A stretch of 64,000 bases of DNA from Guadua angustifolia (lineage: Eukaryota; Streptophyta; Magnoliopsida; Poales; Poaceae), in NCBI GenBank assembly GCA_036346375.1, contig CM070517.1, forward strand, positions 10,457,161 through 10,521,160, given 5' to 3'. Position 1 is the stretch's first letter. Every line of letters starts with the position of its first letter. Of this stretch, positions 1-11,554 are shown one piece after another. A program made the translations under genes and the position numbers. Under the pieces are notes generated by a model that was not told the origin of the DNA, did not search any database, and saw only the letters and a list, made by a program, of their open reading frames with translations.

Positions 1-1770
1 ATCGCCCCACGCCTCATCACCTCCCGCACCTCCGCGGGTCCTCATTCTGTCGTCAACCAAGGTCAGACGACAGAGTTAGACTCCACATGAAAAGGGATAG
101 GTTCTTAGACTTGGTTAAAAATTTTGAATTAAAACATGATCTAGACAATAACACAAGACAAGGAATCCTACAAGTCTCACATACATAAAAGCATAAATCA
201 TGATGCAAACGGACATGGCAAGACATATGCATGCATGGTATGAAATGCACGGTTCCAACGTAATCGTTTCTCCCACGTTCACCATTCAACCTTAATTATA
301 GACCAAGGGCGGGTAATATAGCGTAATGGTTAAAGAATGAAAGTGTAATGGTTAAACCTCACTTCTAATCTATAGCCAAAAATTTGAAAATAACACGCAT
401 ACACCTCTAAACAGGCATAACCTTTGAATGCTTAATCGAAAAACTGATTTCTTGGACTCTAAAAGACCACAAGAGGGTGATCCAACTCTACCATGCATCA
501 TAACAATCAGAAAACAATTTTAAAGTTTGCAATTAAACTCTGAACTTCAGCCCCAAAGTCTGAATTTTTTTAGCAAAACTGAATTCAGGACAGCATTGAT
601 ACAAATGGCCATAACTTTTTGATCACTTAACCAAATTGAGTGAACTCAAATCCTAGACGACCACAAGACATAAACCTACCACTTAGCTTTGGCCAATCAC
701 CGAGATTTTGCCCAGAGAATTCCCAGTTTGGCCAGGAACAGAGAGCAGTTTTCAGTGTTCAGAATTTTCAAAGTTTCAGACAACATGCACAAATTTCATC
801 ATATAAATTGTTATACTTCATGGAATTGAGTAAAGGATGATATTTTTACAATATACACAAAATTTCCTAAAACTTCTCAGGCAAAATTAATTTTAATTCG
901 GCCTCTAACTAATTTTAATTCGCAGCTCAAGTTTCAGCTCCGCATTTTCAGCATTTTCAGAGCAGCACACACTAAAATCGACATAACTTTCAGTTGGATT
1001 AACGAAATTGAGTGATTCCAGTTGGAGATGAAAGATAATTCCATTACCCACAACTTTATCTACAGTCAACCTAGCAGGAAATGCTCGTAACTTGCTCGAA
1101 TCAGTCAAGAACAGGAGCTACGAAATCTACTCGAAAATTTGAATCTTTCCCCAAACCCTAGAATGGTTGTTCCCCACCCAAATCCCAAATCTCTACTCAC
1201 CATAGCTCCCAACTCCACCATTGCTGCCACCAAAACCAGGAAACACCAAACCCTAACCCTAGGGAGAGCCTCACCTCAAGGGAGTGGAGGTGGGAGAGGA
1301 GGAGCTGCACTTGGAGGAGGAGGGTGCCACCAGGGAGCAGTGGGAGGGCTGGCGCCTTGGGAGAGCTGTGGGGAGCCGCAGGAGAGCTGCAGGAGGCGCC
1401 ACCAGGAGTAGGAGCTGGAGGAATGCTTTGCTTGGGAGAAGAAATGAGAATGAGGGTGCTGTTCGGTTTTTGGGGGAGGAAAGAAAAAGGAAGGTGCAGC
1501 TGGAGTTGGGGAATGGCGCTTGGGAAGGCTGGCTTGGGAGGAGAACTCCAGGAAAAGAAGTGTTGATTTGGTTTGGTTACACCATTTCTTTTGTTTTGTG
1601 CTCAAGTGACCCCTCTAGTAAACACGGGTTAAATTTGTTAAGTCTCCAAAATGTTTAGCTCTTTATTTTTGTTAAGTTTGGAAATTCTTCTAAGTGGCAG
1701 TTTAGAACATTGACTGAAGTCAGAAGTTGATCTCAAATGCGGCCAAAACTCGGTTGGCACTAATGTTAGC
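1..1770. other. Unassigned, probable LTR or untranslated retrotransposon sequence
   Basis: No open reading frame here resembles a known protein. The left 1.1 kb is AT-rich and repeats a loose motif around 'gaccacaag' (about 467 and 659). The stretch 1140-1560 is G-rich and reads open in several frames only because of its purine bias. Such composition is common in long grass LTRs, but no LTR terminus, primer site or second copy is visible. The junction with the Tat fragment on the right lies near 1770 and is not sharply defined. Confidence 0.4.
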
Positions 1771-3650
1771 CGCATGAGCCGAATTCGGATTTGGGGCCAT
1801 GACATATCGCCGGTGTCATAATCCTCGCTAGTCGCGGGGAGGACCTCTTCTTCGTCCGGGTCATCGAGCCCTTGGTCGAACTCGCCGACCAGAGCCCGGC
1901 TCTGGGGGCTCAAAGGAATGTGTCCCTGGCTCGACGATCGGTGGGGCGCCAGCACGTAGTCGGCTTCCTCTTCCTCTTCGAACCCGGACTCGCCCTGGAC
2001 AATAGTCATTGTCAATACGGGAAGGTGTTGAGCTCGGGCGCTCAAGGTCTGTGATTAAGAGCGACTACTAAGCTAAACAGGTACAAGGAGGGCTGAGCAA
2101 ATGAAGGATTGGAAACCTACTTGGGTCGGTAGTCTCTGTTTTGCAGGAGGCTGGCGAGAGCCCTGACCCCCCAAGGTTGAAGAGGCGCTCCGCTTTTGGG
2201 TTCCCCCGGTCTGGGACCTTAAGGCTTGCGGTGGCTCTATGTCCCCTGCGGCGGAGGTCCTAGAGCCCTGCGGTTGGGACCCTTGGGCCGCCTGAGGACT
2301 CGAAATCCTAGCAGTGGCCGCCGCGCTCAGCTGCTGCAAGAAAGACGTGTCAGGAGATGAGGAAAAATGGGCATAAGCTCGGGGGCTCGACCATGGGGGT
2401 TCTTATCGTTGCGCGGTTAGCCCATTCAATGTGGGGCTTTTTCGCCTCCCGGTCGTCTGCTTTGCCCGGAGGAGGCTTCTTCTTCCCCTTCTTGCTCTTG
2501 CCCCCGCCGGGCAGCGGGTGCATCCTCCTTGCTGTCTCAAGCAGCTCCTGATGATCCTGCGAGCACAACGAACAGTCAGGGAAGGCACTGATGGTGTGCG
2601 AACTGAAGAACAACTTGGGAGTGCCTACCTCGGCCTTCCGGCGCAGTATGTTTTTCGGGACAGGGTTGTTGACGGAATAATCGTGCGCCCCTTTCCCGAA
2701 CATCTCGTTCATCCTAGTGGCGATCCAAGATTCCTTCGGCACTGCAAGGACGCAAACCGTCGGGAGGGACCGAAGGTCGAATTCGAGCAAGTTCCCAGGG
2801 CAAGAAGACGCACCGGATGTAATTCGCGGGTCATGTCATCGCGCCCCTTGATCTCGTAGAATGGGTGTTCCCTCTTCCGAAGGTGGAAAACCCGGTTCCA
2901 CAAGAAGTCGCAGGTGATCGCCTGCCCGGTAAGGCCGCGCGTGGCGCAGATGTGGATGGCGGCGATGGCCTCTTCGTCAACTTCCAGGTCGTCCGCCTCC
3001 GGGGTCTCCTTCTTCCAGGTGATGGGGGTTCCATCGAATGACAGCGCGCCGGTCTTGCCCTTCTTCAAGTAGAACCACCGCTCGGTCCACGGGCCGAGGG
3101 AGTCCCGAGATTGGATTTTGGGGAAGGCCCATGGGATCCCCGTCCGCAGCCGAAAGTAAAGGCATCCGACCACGGGGTCCTTCTCGGAACGGAATAGATT
3201 GAAGAAACGAAAGAAGAGCGAGGGGGTGGGAAGGATTCCAAGGAACCCCTCGCACAAATGCGAGAAGATAGAAATGAGAAGGATAGAATTGGGCACCAAG
3301 TTGATGAGCTCTATCTCACAATGGGCAAGGATTGCCGCTATGAAGTCACTCTCCGGTGTCCGTAGACCGAAGAGTGCATAGTGCTCGGTGCAGTCGAGCT
3401 CGTCGTCCCTGGGATGTGGTTCGGTCTCACCGTTTGGTAGCCGCCACATCGCTGGGTCGAGCAGCCCCAGACTCTCAAGCTCCTTCATCGTCGCCAACAA
3501 CATGGAGCTTCTTTCGAGTTTTTCCATGGCGGCTGCTTTCAGGCTTGGTCGAGAAGGGGAGAGTTGCATGAGCAAAAGGCTATGAGACGAGGAGCGCGAG
3601 GAAGTCAAGAGTTTTTCGAAGGCCGTAGAAGGTTTGGGCTTATAGGCCCG
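1770..3650 (-). pseudogene. Antisense Transposase_28-type gene of Tat element 1, partial
   Basis: The best block lies at about 3480-2860 on the minus strand. It contains ELINLVPNSILLISIFSHLCEG, a variant of the 'hxLxPNSIxHIxxFxHLCEAFLGI' signature of the plant 'putative gypsy type transposon' family (Pfam Transposase_28), followed by the conserved W(Y/F)L..G segment. Downstream come a basic KKGKKK stretch (near 2480) and an acidic region DDPDEEE (near 1860), which suggest a nuclear protein. The reading frame breaks where splice-like sites occur: a donor at 2638 and an acceptor ending at 2557 would remove 82 nt, and a second candidate intron is 2128-2052. The gene opposes the LTR at 3954, as in elements 2 and 4. 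Biochemical function is not known. The C-terminal end is lost near 1770. Confidence 0.7.
2557..2638 (-). other. Predicted short intron in the antisense gene of element 1
   Basis: On the minus strand the sequence reads GAG|GTAGGC at the left edge and GTGCTCGCAG|GATC at the right edge, 82 nt apart. Removing it joins the segment with KNILRRKAE to the DHQELLETARRMH segment. This is a prediction from consensus sites only. Confidence 0.5.
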
Positions 3651-3953
3651 GATCGTCGCCAGTTCTAGACTAAGGCGCCTGAAAAGGTGTGCCGATGACG
3701 GTTTGACAGGTGCAATTAAAGATCGGGCGGCAGCTTCGAGGCATTGCAGGCATTCCCTCTAACCGATCGAGTCCGTACCAGCATCGTGAAGTCCAAGGGG
3801 CGCAGGTGTCTTGGAGCCGAAGTTTTTCTTGGAGGTCTCCGCCCGACCTCGACTTCGGGCTCGGAAGTTCCAGAAAACAGTCCCCTCTGTCGGTATGGGG
3901 AGGCTCGAGGTCGACCCGTGTTCCTGCCATGACCTTGAGGCTCGGGGGCTAGC

Positions 3954-4554
3954 TGTCGAGGACTGAGAAATCTCTGACAGGTCAATACATGGTCAACAGG
4001 GTTCCCCAGCTCGGGACAATGCAGCAACAGGCATCGACCATGACCTAAGCGACGCACGACCTCGACCTTGGCTTGGGGTGTGCGTGTTCTCGGCGGTTAC
4101 CAAGACCGAAGGTCCCGGAGTTAAGGCGAACGTGGGCGCTAGATCCAGGACGGTTGCAGCACGTCTTCAATGCATGACATGCACGTCCCCGGGAATCTCT
4201 CCTGGCCATTTCTGGCAACGGCTGAGAGGGGTATAAAATCCCTTGAAGCAGAGTGACGAGGGACGACATCAGCGCACTAACAATAGACCAGTAGACACAG
4301 CCCGAACGCTCAAGCCCAAGCTGTAATCTACTCTCTGTACTCACGATTAGTGAATTCCTCCGCCTCAGGAGAAGACTGGAGTAGGGCTATTACCCTCAAC
4401 GGGGGCTCGAACCAGTATAATCCACTGTCTCCTGCTCGTTGACGCCTCGCCCCGACCTACGTCCGATCCGTCATTGAGCGCAGCTCTTTCTGGGTTTCGC
4501 ATTCACACTAACCCCGTTTTCACTTTTGCGGTTAGGCGATCCCGATCGTCGACA
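3954..4554 (+). mobile_element. 3' LTR of Tat element 1
   Basis: The LTR starts TGTCGAGGAC and ends GATCGTCGACA, giving TG...CA termini with an inverted TGTCGA/TCGACA end. A TATA-like gtataaaatc lies at 4231-4240. The G-rich tract just left of 3954 (gaggctcgggggctagc) is a plausible polypurine tract, so the element points to the right. The flank on the right (ggttg) enters family F 3' untranslated sequence. No 5' LTR, gag or pol of this element is present, because the copy is cut off near 1770. Confidence 0.8.
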
Positions 4555-4733
4555 GGTTGTGTGGTTAGATTTTCATTTTTTGCAGCTATATCCTTATCTT
4601 TAGTCTTTTTGTATCTATCTACTTAGTACAATCAAATCTATAATTTTTGGTCAAGTCATTGATGATCACCATCCGCATACACTATAATAACTAGCATGAG
4701 TCTATGACGACTCATTTTTGAAGAAAGGGAGAA
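4555..4733 (+). repeat. Family F 3' untranslated sequence, first copy
   Basis: This segment is repeated at about 5527-5705 with few differences (both contain cttagtacaatcaa and caccatccgcatacac). It ends in the purine run gaagaaagggagaa, which abuts the LTR in both copies and is the likely polypurine tract. Confidence 0.75.
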
Positions 4734-5358
4734 TGATATGGATATTGAAAGTTACACCAGAATCAATCTCTGTGATTTTAGCATTCATATGCTGTATCAT
4801 TCAAAAGATATAGAAGTCTAGTTTTCAGCACTTCAAACTGTGCATCGTTTACGACCATTTATGAAGATGTTGCGCTAGCAATTTTATTGGTGCATGAGAA
4901 TAAGACTCCTCAAATGCTTCACCAATATGACCTTCCACATATCTCCATTAGTATTTGCGTTCATACCTAGCTAGGAGGGTTGTTTCTAGTATAAATACCC
5001 CATGTACTCCTCCATTGTAAGTAGTGAAAAGTGAAAAATATTATGAGCAATTTTTAGAATCAGCTACGATAGTGTCTTCTCCACCATGGAATGGCTGTAT
5101 GGAGGGATCCTTATCCACCCCGGTCGTTTGATGACTCCTAGAGTAGTTGGACTAATGAATTGATTTAGGTTGCTGTATTGAGATAGTGATTGGTTTTAAG
5201 TACGTTCGTCAGGTTGCACTGTTATCTTGACTACTTGCAGCTTGTTATATGAGAGCGCTATTGGTTAGAATTGGTGCTCATCATCGTCTCCTTCAGGTGG
5301 CACTAGTTATCCACTTTCTTGCTCTCACGTTGTGAAGGTCGGGCCCTCCCCCGTATCA
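4734..5358 (+). mobile_element. Family F LTR, copy F1
   Basis: The LTR starts TGATATGGATATTGAAAG and ends CCCGTATCA, 625 bp. A TATA box (tataaata, 4990-4997) precedes a conserved 'ctcctccattgtaag' region. It is directly followed by a methionine-tRNA-type primer site, so F1 acts as a 5' LTR towards the right. It is also preceded by 3' untranslated sequence and a polypurine tract, so it is equally the 3' LTR of something to the left. Confidence 0.85.
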
Positions 5359-5372
5359 TTTGGTATCAGAGC
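5359..5372 (+). other. Primer-binding site after F1
   Basis: tttggtatcagagc follows the LTR end. TGGTATCAGAGC is the classic plant retrotransposon primer site matching the 3' end of initiator methionine tRNA. Confidence 0.85.
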
Positions 5373-5705
5373 TCCGGTTGCTACGGTGAGAGCTAGTTAC
5401 TATTTAGTATCTTTGCAAGCTCAATATTTGGTTATCAATTCTAGATTAGCAGTGATCTAATTTTAGCAGTCAATGATAGGGTTGGTTTAGATGCCAAACT
5501 TTTGTTCTATGTCTTCAGGTTCTATCGGCTGTGTGATTAGATTTTCATTTTTTGGAGTTGTATCCTTAGCTTTAGTCTTTTTGTATCTATCTACTTAGTA
5601 CAATCAAGTCTGTAATTTTTGGTCAAGTCATTGATGATCACCATCCGCATACACTATAATAACTAGTATGAGTTGAGGGCGACTCATTTTTGAAGAAAGG
5701 GAGAA
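5373..5705 (+). mobile_element. Collapsed internal region of a family F element
   Basis: About 155 bp of 5' leader (ending near 5527) run straight into F 3' untranslated sequence (5527-5705). Everything that should lie between them (gag, protease, RT, integrase) is missing. The 3' untranslated part matches 4555-4733. Confidence 0.75.
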
Positions 5706-6351
5706 TGATATGAATATTAAAAGTTACACCAGAATCAATCTCTATGCTTTTAGCATTTGTATGCCACATCGTTGAAAAGATATGGATGTCTAGTTTCTAG
5801 CGCTTCAAACCGTGAATCGTTTTGACTTCGGAAGCAAAAGTTATGACCATTTAAGTAGAAGCTGCACTGGCTATTTTGTGGGTGTGTAAGAATAAAAGAA
5901 GACTCCTCAAATGTTCCACCAATATGACCTTCCATGTATCTCTAATAGTATTTGTGTTCATTCCAAGCTAGGAGGGTTGTTGCACAAATACCACGTGTAC
6001 TCCTCGATTGTAAACAGTGAAAAGTGAAAAATGTTACGAGCAATTTTTAGAATCAGCCATCATGGCGTCTTCTCCACTCTAGAATGGTTGTATAGAGGGA
6101 TCCTTATCCACTCTAATTGTTTGACGACTCCCAGTATAGTTGAGTGAATGACTTGATTCAGGTTGTTGTACTGAGACAGTGATTGGTTTCAAGTATGTTC
6201 GTCGGGTTGCACTATTATCTTGGCTGTTTGCAGCTAGTTATCTGAGAGCGTTGTTGTTTGGAATCGGTGTTCATCATCGTCTCCTTCAGGTGGTGCTAAT
6301 TATCCTCTTTCTTGCTCTCATGCCGTGAAGGTCGGGTCCTCCCCCATATCA
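5706..6351 (+). mobile_element. Family F LTR, copy F2
   Basis: Starts TGATATGAATATTAAAAG and ends CCCATATCA, 646 bp, collinear with F1. After the LTR only 'tttggt' of the primer site remains before family G integrase begins, so this is a deletion junction rather than a clean insertion edge. Confidence 0.85.
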
Positions 6352-7163
6352 TTTGGTCACCCACAAACTGACGGCCAAACTAAAGTTGTGAATCGGACTT
6401 TGTCAACCATGCTACGAGTTGTTGTAAAGAAGAAATTGAAGATGTGGGAAGAGTGCCTCCCTCATGTAAAATTCGCTTACAACCTATCGTTGCACTCAAC
6501 CACGAAGATGTCTCCTTTTCAGGTTGTATGTGGCTTTAACCCTCATACTCCAATTGATCTTTTACCTTTACCATCTTCGAAAAAAGTAAACTTTTGATGC
6601 AAAGAAACGTGCTGAATTTATCTTAAGTTGCATGAAACCACGAAAGAAAACATTGAGCGCATGACTGAAAAATATAGGGTTGCTAGAAACCATGGCAAAA
6701 AAGAAATTAACATTTGAACCTGGCGATCTTTTTTGGGTGCACTTACGTAAAGATCAGAATACCTGAATTGTGTAAGTCAAAACTAATGCCTAGAGCTGAT
6801 GGTCCTTTTAAGGTGTTGGAACGAATTAATGATAATGGATATAAACTAGAGCTACCTGGAGATTTTGGGGTTAGTCCCACTTTCAACATTTCAGATTTGA
6901 AGCCATTCCTCGAAGAGAACAATGAGCTTGAGTCAAGGACGACTCAAATGCAAGAAGAGGAGGATGATAAGGGCATCACTACTATGGATACACCAGACGA
7001 TGAGCAACCAACCGCCAATATTCAAGGACCAATTACACGAGCCCGTGCACGACAAATAAATTATCAGGTAAACTCTTTTCTCGGGTTGCATAATTGTATT
7101 TTAAAGTATGGACGACTCCATAATAATGTACTTGTGCTTAGGAATTATGGATTAGAGCAGTAA
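6352..7163 (+). pseudogene. Integrase C-terminal part of a leading family G copy
   Basis: The frame starts FGHPQTDGQT, the stretch around the third catalytic residue of retroviral-type integrases (canonically followed by E-V-V-N; here K-V-V-N, Glu to Lys). It continues through the YGFNPHTPIDLLPLP block and the GPFKVLERINDNGYKLELP block typical of Gypsy integrase C-termini, and ends in PITRARARQINYQV. No chromodomain is seen. A frameshift near 6595 and another near 6700 break the frame. The last 200 bp lie inside LTR G1, so the pol frame reads into the LTR. This copy belongs to an element left of G1 whose 5' part has been deleted. Confidence 0.8.
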
Positions 7164-7875
7164 GGACACAATCCCTCATCAAAACAAGCTAGAGTGCAAG
7201 CTATTCCCGAGGTGGAAGCTGAATCGTCAACCCAGGAGCAGTCAAACTTTAACTGGCCATAACTTTTGCATTTAGAGTTTGCTCGGGATGAGTGAGTACG
7301 TGATTGAAAGCTAATTTCGTGCTCTTTCCAACAGATCTAGTCTCACCATCAAATTCCACACGAGCTGGCCACAGCAGTCAAAAACGTGTAATGGTCTCGG
7401 TCTTTTAAGTGCTACACCACCATTATTTTGAGCTGAGTTCCCATGTAATCAATGTGACGTGAGTCCACCTCCTAGCAGCCATCTCCTTGGCTATATCTTG
7501 GATAGGCTCCCTCTCTATCTCCTTAGGTTTTGTTCATTTGTTGTTTTCCCTTGGAGAAACACCCTCAGTTCCCCTTGTGCTGGCTAGCCAATCGGATAAA
7601 GCAACAGGACCTCAATCATACTAGTGTGAGCTTCTCTTATTTGCAATTTCAGGTTGTCCTTTACTTGTTTCTTTGATTGCTAGCAGGAACCGACCTTTGT
7701 GGTCAAGTCAATCGCGTTCTTGGCATGGTTGATAACGAGTAGGTGTGGTGGTTCAGCGATTGTTGGGTTCAATCCTTGTGTGGTCGGTAGCTGGATCGTC
7801 ATAATCGCCTCTCTGCCCGAATCGAATGTATCCATCTCACCTGAAGATCAGGCCACCCCAGGAGTGTCCCCATCA
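6965..7875 (+). mobile_element. Family G LTR, copy G1
   Basis: It starts TGATAAGGGCATCAC after the purine tract aagaagaggagga and ends GTGTCCCCATCA, so the inverted ends TGAT..GGG/CCCCATCA agree. It is 911 bp and collinear with G2 at 27483-28402. G1 has integrase on its left (as a 3' LTR would) and a primer site on its right (as a 5' LTR would). It is therefore shared by two element copies. Confidence 0.8.
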
Positions 7876-7890
7876 GTTGGTATTAGAGCC
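7876..7890 (+). other. Primer-binding site of family G
   Basis: gttggtattagagcc directly follows the LTR end. It differs from the methionine-tRNA site TGGTATCAGAGC by one C-to-T change. Confidence 0.75.
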
Positions 7891-8950
7891 CATAGTTGCA
7901 CGGTGAGATCCAAAATCTTAGTTTAGTCTTTGAGTTCGTTCTTCGTACAGTCCAGAAAATTTGCCCCACAAAAAGATTTGTTCCTGCTGTCCAAACCAGT
8001 TTGTGCCTTTCAATTGGTTAATTTTGTTTTGATAAATTGAGTTTACATCTATTCTAGTGTTGTCTTGTTGCTATTCATCTTACTACCCCAACATCTATCC
8101 ATAAAACCCAAAAATAGAGAAACCATCTCGGCCTGAAAGATCCCCTTTCTATAGCCGCCACCAAAAATGCCATAAATATTAATTACCACATAATTTTTTA
8201 GTGAGATCAAAAGGATAAGTTTCCCAACTCAATTTTGCATCTTCATGCCAATTTTTATGTGAATCCATCCAGGGAGTAAAGAGTTTGGTATGTTGCAATA
8301 TGACCCAATTACTGTCCTGAAATCTGCATCTATGTGCATTTGTAAAATTCATGCAAAATTCTCAGTTGGTTTTCAGAAAGTTTGCCAGAAAGAACAGTTG
8401 TTGAAAAATCCATTAGGAAGAAGAAAAAAATCATTGAAAAGGAGGCACTGACCAAAAGTTATGGCCAAAATACCGATCTGCTGTCTGGTGGATAGAAATC
8501 AGCAAGTTAGAAAGTTGGAATTCATCTTGTGCTCCCATGTTGCAAATTGCATATCCTTGAAATTTGGTTGTGTTTACCACTTGTATCCACTGCCATATCA
8601 TTTGTTTTAGCCTAATATCCATCCTTGTTTGATCAGTAACATAGGCTAATTGCTAGTTTCGAACACTTATTCAATTTTGTGCAAATTCTGAAATTGGCTG
8701 ATTGTTTCCCTTTGCTACCGATTATAAAGCCTTTCTGAACTCCACTTTTCTAGTAACCAAACAAGTGCAGAACCTTGTGATCACTTTACCACCATTTTAG
8801 CTCGGCTTATCATGAGCCGGCCATTGATTCTGCCTCCTCTTGAATCGTAAGAACAAGCTAAAGTTTGAGTGAGAGAGATTTGACACTTCCAACACCTAGT
8901 AGCACATAGGACTTACATATTCTTGTCTTTCTCCTTGTTCATTACTAACC
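7891..8950 (+). other. 5' leader of the family G element
   Basis: About 1.06 kb between the primer site and the first gag ATG (8951). No sustained open frame or recognisable domain is seen in it. Long untranslated leaders are normal for plant Gypsy elements. Confidence 0.65.
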
Positions 8951-10335
8951 ATGGTGGATTCACAAAGGAGTCCTCACCGAGAAGAAGAACAAGATGATCC
9001 TCTCACTTCTCGCTTGGCTTTTTGAAGACAAGTATGCTTCAGCACTTTGAACATTTACTCAACTAGCATGCTAAAGACAACTATGAGGCAATGGATAGGA
9101 TGAACGACAACTTCGCAGAGCTTTGCGTGTTGAGCAACTTAAGGGGCCAAATCGCCTTGCTGCTCATGCTGCCCACGATGCACCGAGACTAGGTGGTATC
9201 CCTGGTCATCATCCCATCGGTTGTTCACGCTTCGGATGATGAGGCAGCCTATGAAGAGAACAACTATCCGATAGATACAGAGTCTGATGGCGCCTACAAC
9301 CCCCACAATTATTGTGACCATCGTCAACTCCGCCGCAATCGCTAAGGTATAGGTAGAAATTAGCGAGAACAAAGGGAGGTATGTACTAATCTGCTTGCAA
9401 AAATTAAATTTATCATGCTTTCTTTCAATGGTAAATATGACCTTGATGCATACCTTGATTGGGAACTTTTGGTTGAACAAAAGTTTGAATGCTATGATTT
9501 CCCACAAGATAGGAGGGTAAGGGCAACCACTAGTGAATTCTCTGAATTTGCTTCCATATGGTGGAGAGAAACTTGTAGGAACCGAAACAACCCTCCTAGA
9601 ACTTGGGCTACCTTGAAATAATTGATGAGAGCTAGATTTGTACCTTCCTACTATGCTCGTGATTTACTTAACAAGTTGCAACTCTTAAAACAAGGCAACA
9701 AATCTGTAAAAGAGTATTACCAAGAATTGCAAATTGGTATGTTGTGTTGTGGCTTAGAGGAGGGTGAGGATGCTAAGATGGTTAGATTTTTGGGAGGGCT
9801 TAACCAGGAGATACAAGACATTCTTGATTATAAAGATTACAATTCTATGACTCGCTTGTTTCATCTTGCTTGCAAAGCTGAAAGGGAAGTACAAGGGCGA
9901 TATTCCAAGTTCAAGGGAAATTTTGGAGGCTAAACTTCATCACGACCAGGCCACGTGGAAGCAAAAGTGCTATCTACCACTTTGGGTCGTGCACCTCCAC
10001 CCTCCAACCGTGGGCATCTTGCTGCCTGTACTTCCACTCCATCACATGTTTCTGAAACAAAATCAGCCTCGGTACATGCTCCTACCAAGAGTGCTTCTTC
10101 GGTTGCTTCTTCTGGCTACACACACGATGTGCAATGCCACAAATGCAAAGGATTTGGGTACTTCATGTGCGATTGTCCAAGTCAGCGTGCTTTGATTGTA
10201 AGAAAAGATGGTGAGTATACTTCTGCTAGTGATGTTGAAGATCTTGCTTTAGTTGCAACTGACCTTGCAGGAGAATATCAAAGTGATGAGCTAGGCGAGG
10301 AGCACTTGGTGCTGAAATTTCAGACAAATACATGA
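8951..10335 (+). pseudogene. Family G gag, including zinc knuckle
   Basis: A probable start codon at 8951 begins MVDSQRSPHREEEQDD. After several breaks the capsid region reads from 9415 (KYDLDAYLDWELLVEQKF..DFPQDRRVRA) through WW.ET, FVPSYYARDLLNKLQLLKQG and SVKEYYQELQIGM. This is the Retrotrans_gag fold of Gypsy elements. A CCHC-type knuckle, C-x2-C-KGFGY-x3-C, is near 10135-10175, with the expected histidine replaced by tyrosine. Disruptions include a stop after AFF at 9023, a TAA at 9619 (in the place of a Gln codon) and a frameshift around 9933. Same family as element 3, judged by shared gag motifs. Confidence 0.85.
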
Positions 10336-10952
10336 GCATCATTGTCAAACGTGTCCTTAGTGTGCAAATGGAGAAAGCAAAACAGAATCGACATGACCTG
10401 TTCCAAACCAAATTTGTCATCAAGGAACGTTCTATACGAGTCATCATTGATGGAGGGAGTTGCAACAATCTCACTAGCATGGAGATGGTCAAGAAGCTTG
10501 GCTTGACCACAACACAACATCCACATCCCTACTATATTCAATGGTTCAACTCTAATGGAAAGATAAAGGTAACAAGAATGGTGAGATTGCACTTTTCACT
10601 TGGTTCATATCATGGCCATGCTGATTGTGATGTTTTACCTATGCAAGCTTGCTCTTTGCTGTTAGGTTGACCTTGGCAATATGATAAAGATGCTATGCAT
10701 CATGGTATGACTAACCAATACACTCTCATGTATCAAGGAAGAAAAATTGTTTTGCTTCCTATGACCCCTGCTGCCATCTTAAAGGATGATCTTCAGAGAG
10801 CTGAGAGAGAGAAAGGGAAAAGTGTGCAATGTGAAAATCACGTTGTTGCTAAAGAGATAGGTGCACATCAAAAGAAAGAACCTAATCCTAAGCAACCTGA
10901 AATCAAGTTGAAAAGTGCTATTATGTTAGCAACAAAATCAGAAATTGGATAA
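10336..10952 (+). pseudogene. Family G aspartic protease region
   Basis: The block FVIKERSIRVIIDGGSCNNL (near 10405-10470) carries the DGGS variant of the retropepsin D-(T/S)-G active site that is usual in this plant Gypsy group. It is followed by the LGLTTTQHPHPYYIQW and CDVLPMQACSLLLG segments. A TGA at about 10668 interrupts the conserved LLG-x-PWQYD motif. It continues as the linker to RT (HHGMTNQYTLMYQGRKIVLLP). Confidence 0.8.
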
Positions 10953-10999
10953 CTTGGAAGTTCATAATTCTCCTTGCCATGCCTTGATTTGTAAACAGG

Positions 11000-11554
11000 T
11001 CTTGTTTACTTTAGATAATATGCCTGTTTTCTTGCCTCCTGCTATTGCTAACCTTTTGTGGGAGTATGAGGTTGTGTTTCCAACTTAGGTGCCTCTAGGA
11101 CTGCCACCAATTAGGGTAATTGAACATCAAATTGACTTAATTTCAGGAGCCACATTGCCAAACCGAGCTACATACAGAACCAATCCAGAGGAAACTAAGA
11201 AGATTCAACGTCAAGTGCAAGACTTGCTTGATAAAGGGTACGTACATGAGAGCCTTAGTTCTTGTGCTGTTCTTGTGCTTTTAGTGCCAAGGAAAGATGG
11301 ATCATGGCATATGTGTGTAGATTGTAAAACTATTTATAATATCACTATTAGGTATCATCACCCCATTCCTAGGTTGGATGATATGCTAGATGAATTAAGT
11401 GGAGGCTCTATTGTGTTCTCTAAAGTTGACTTGAGAAGTGGGTACCACCAAATCAGAATGAAACTTGGGGATGAATGGAAAACCGCACTTAAAACAAAAT
11501 TCAGATTGTACGAGTGGTTAGTGATGCCCTTTGGTTTAACTGATGCACCTAGTA
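11000..11554 (+). pseudogene. Family G reverse transcriptase, N-terminal half
   Basis: Plainly Gypsy RT: PNRATYRTNPEETKKIQRQV, LVPRKDGSWHMCVD, PIPRLDDMLDEL, FSKVDLRSGYHQIRM (containing the first catalytic Asp) and MPFGLTDAPS. The domain stops immediately after APS at 11554, where LTR A begins. The Y-x-D-D motif, RNase H and the N-terminal half of integrase are absent anywhere downstream for this copy. The family reappears only at 27033 in integrase. A stop at 11086 precedes the first in-frame Met. Confidence 0.9.

Noticed and set aside
1139..1658. Overlapping open frames in a G-rich stretch, resembling a small Gly-rich protein gene
   Set aside because: Frames are open on both strands and in several phases because of purine bias. 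No domain, splice pattern or second copy supports coding.
5362..5372. Possible tRNA gene fragments at the TGGTATCAGAGC sites
   Set aside because: They are primer-binding sites next to LTR ends. No tRNA cloverleaf surrounds any of them.
4734..6351. F1 and F2 as a simple segmental duplication of genomic DNA
   Set aside because: The repeated unit coincides with LTR plus 3' untranslated sequence, has LTR termini, TATA and primer site, and recurs three more times near 28-30 kb.
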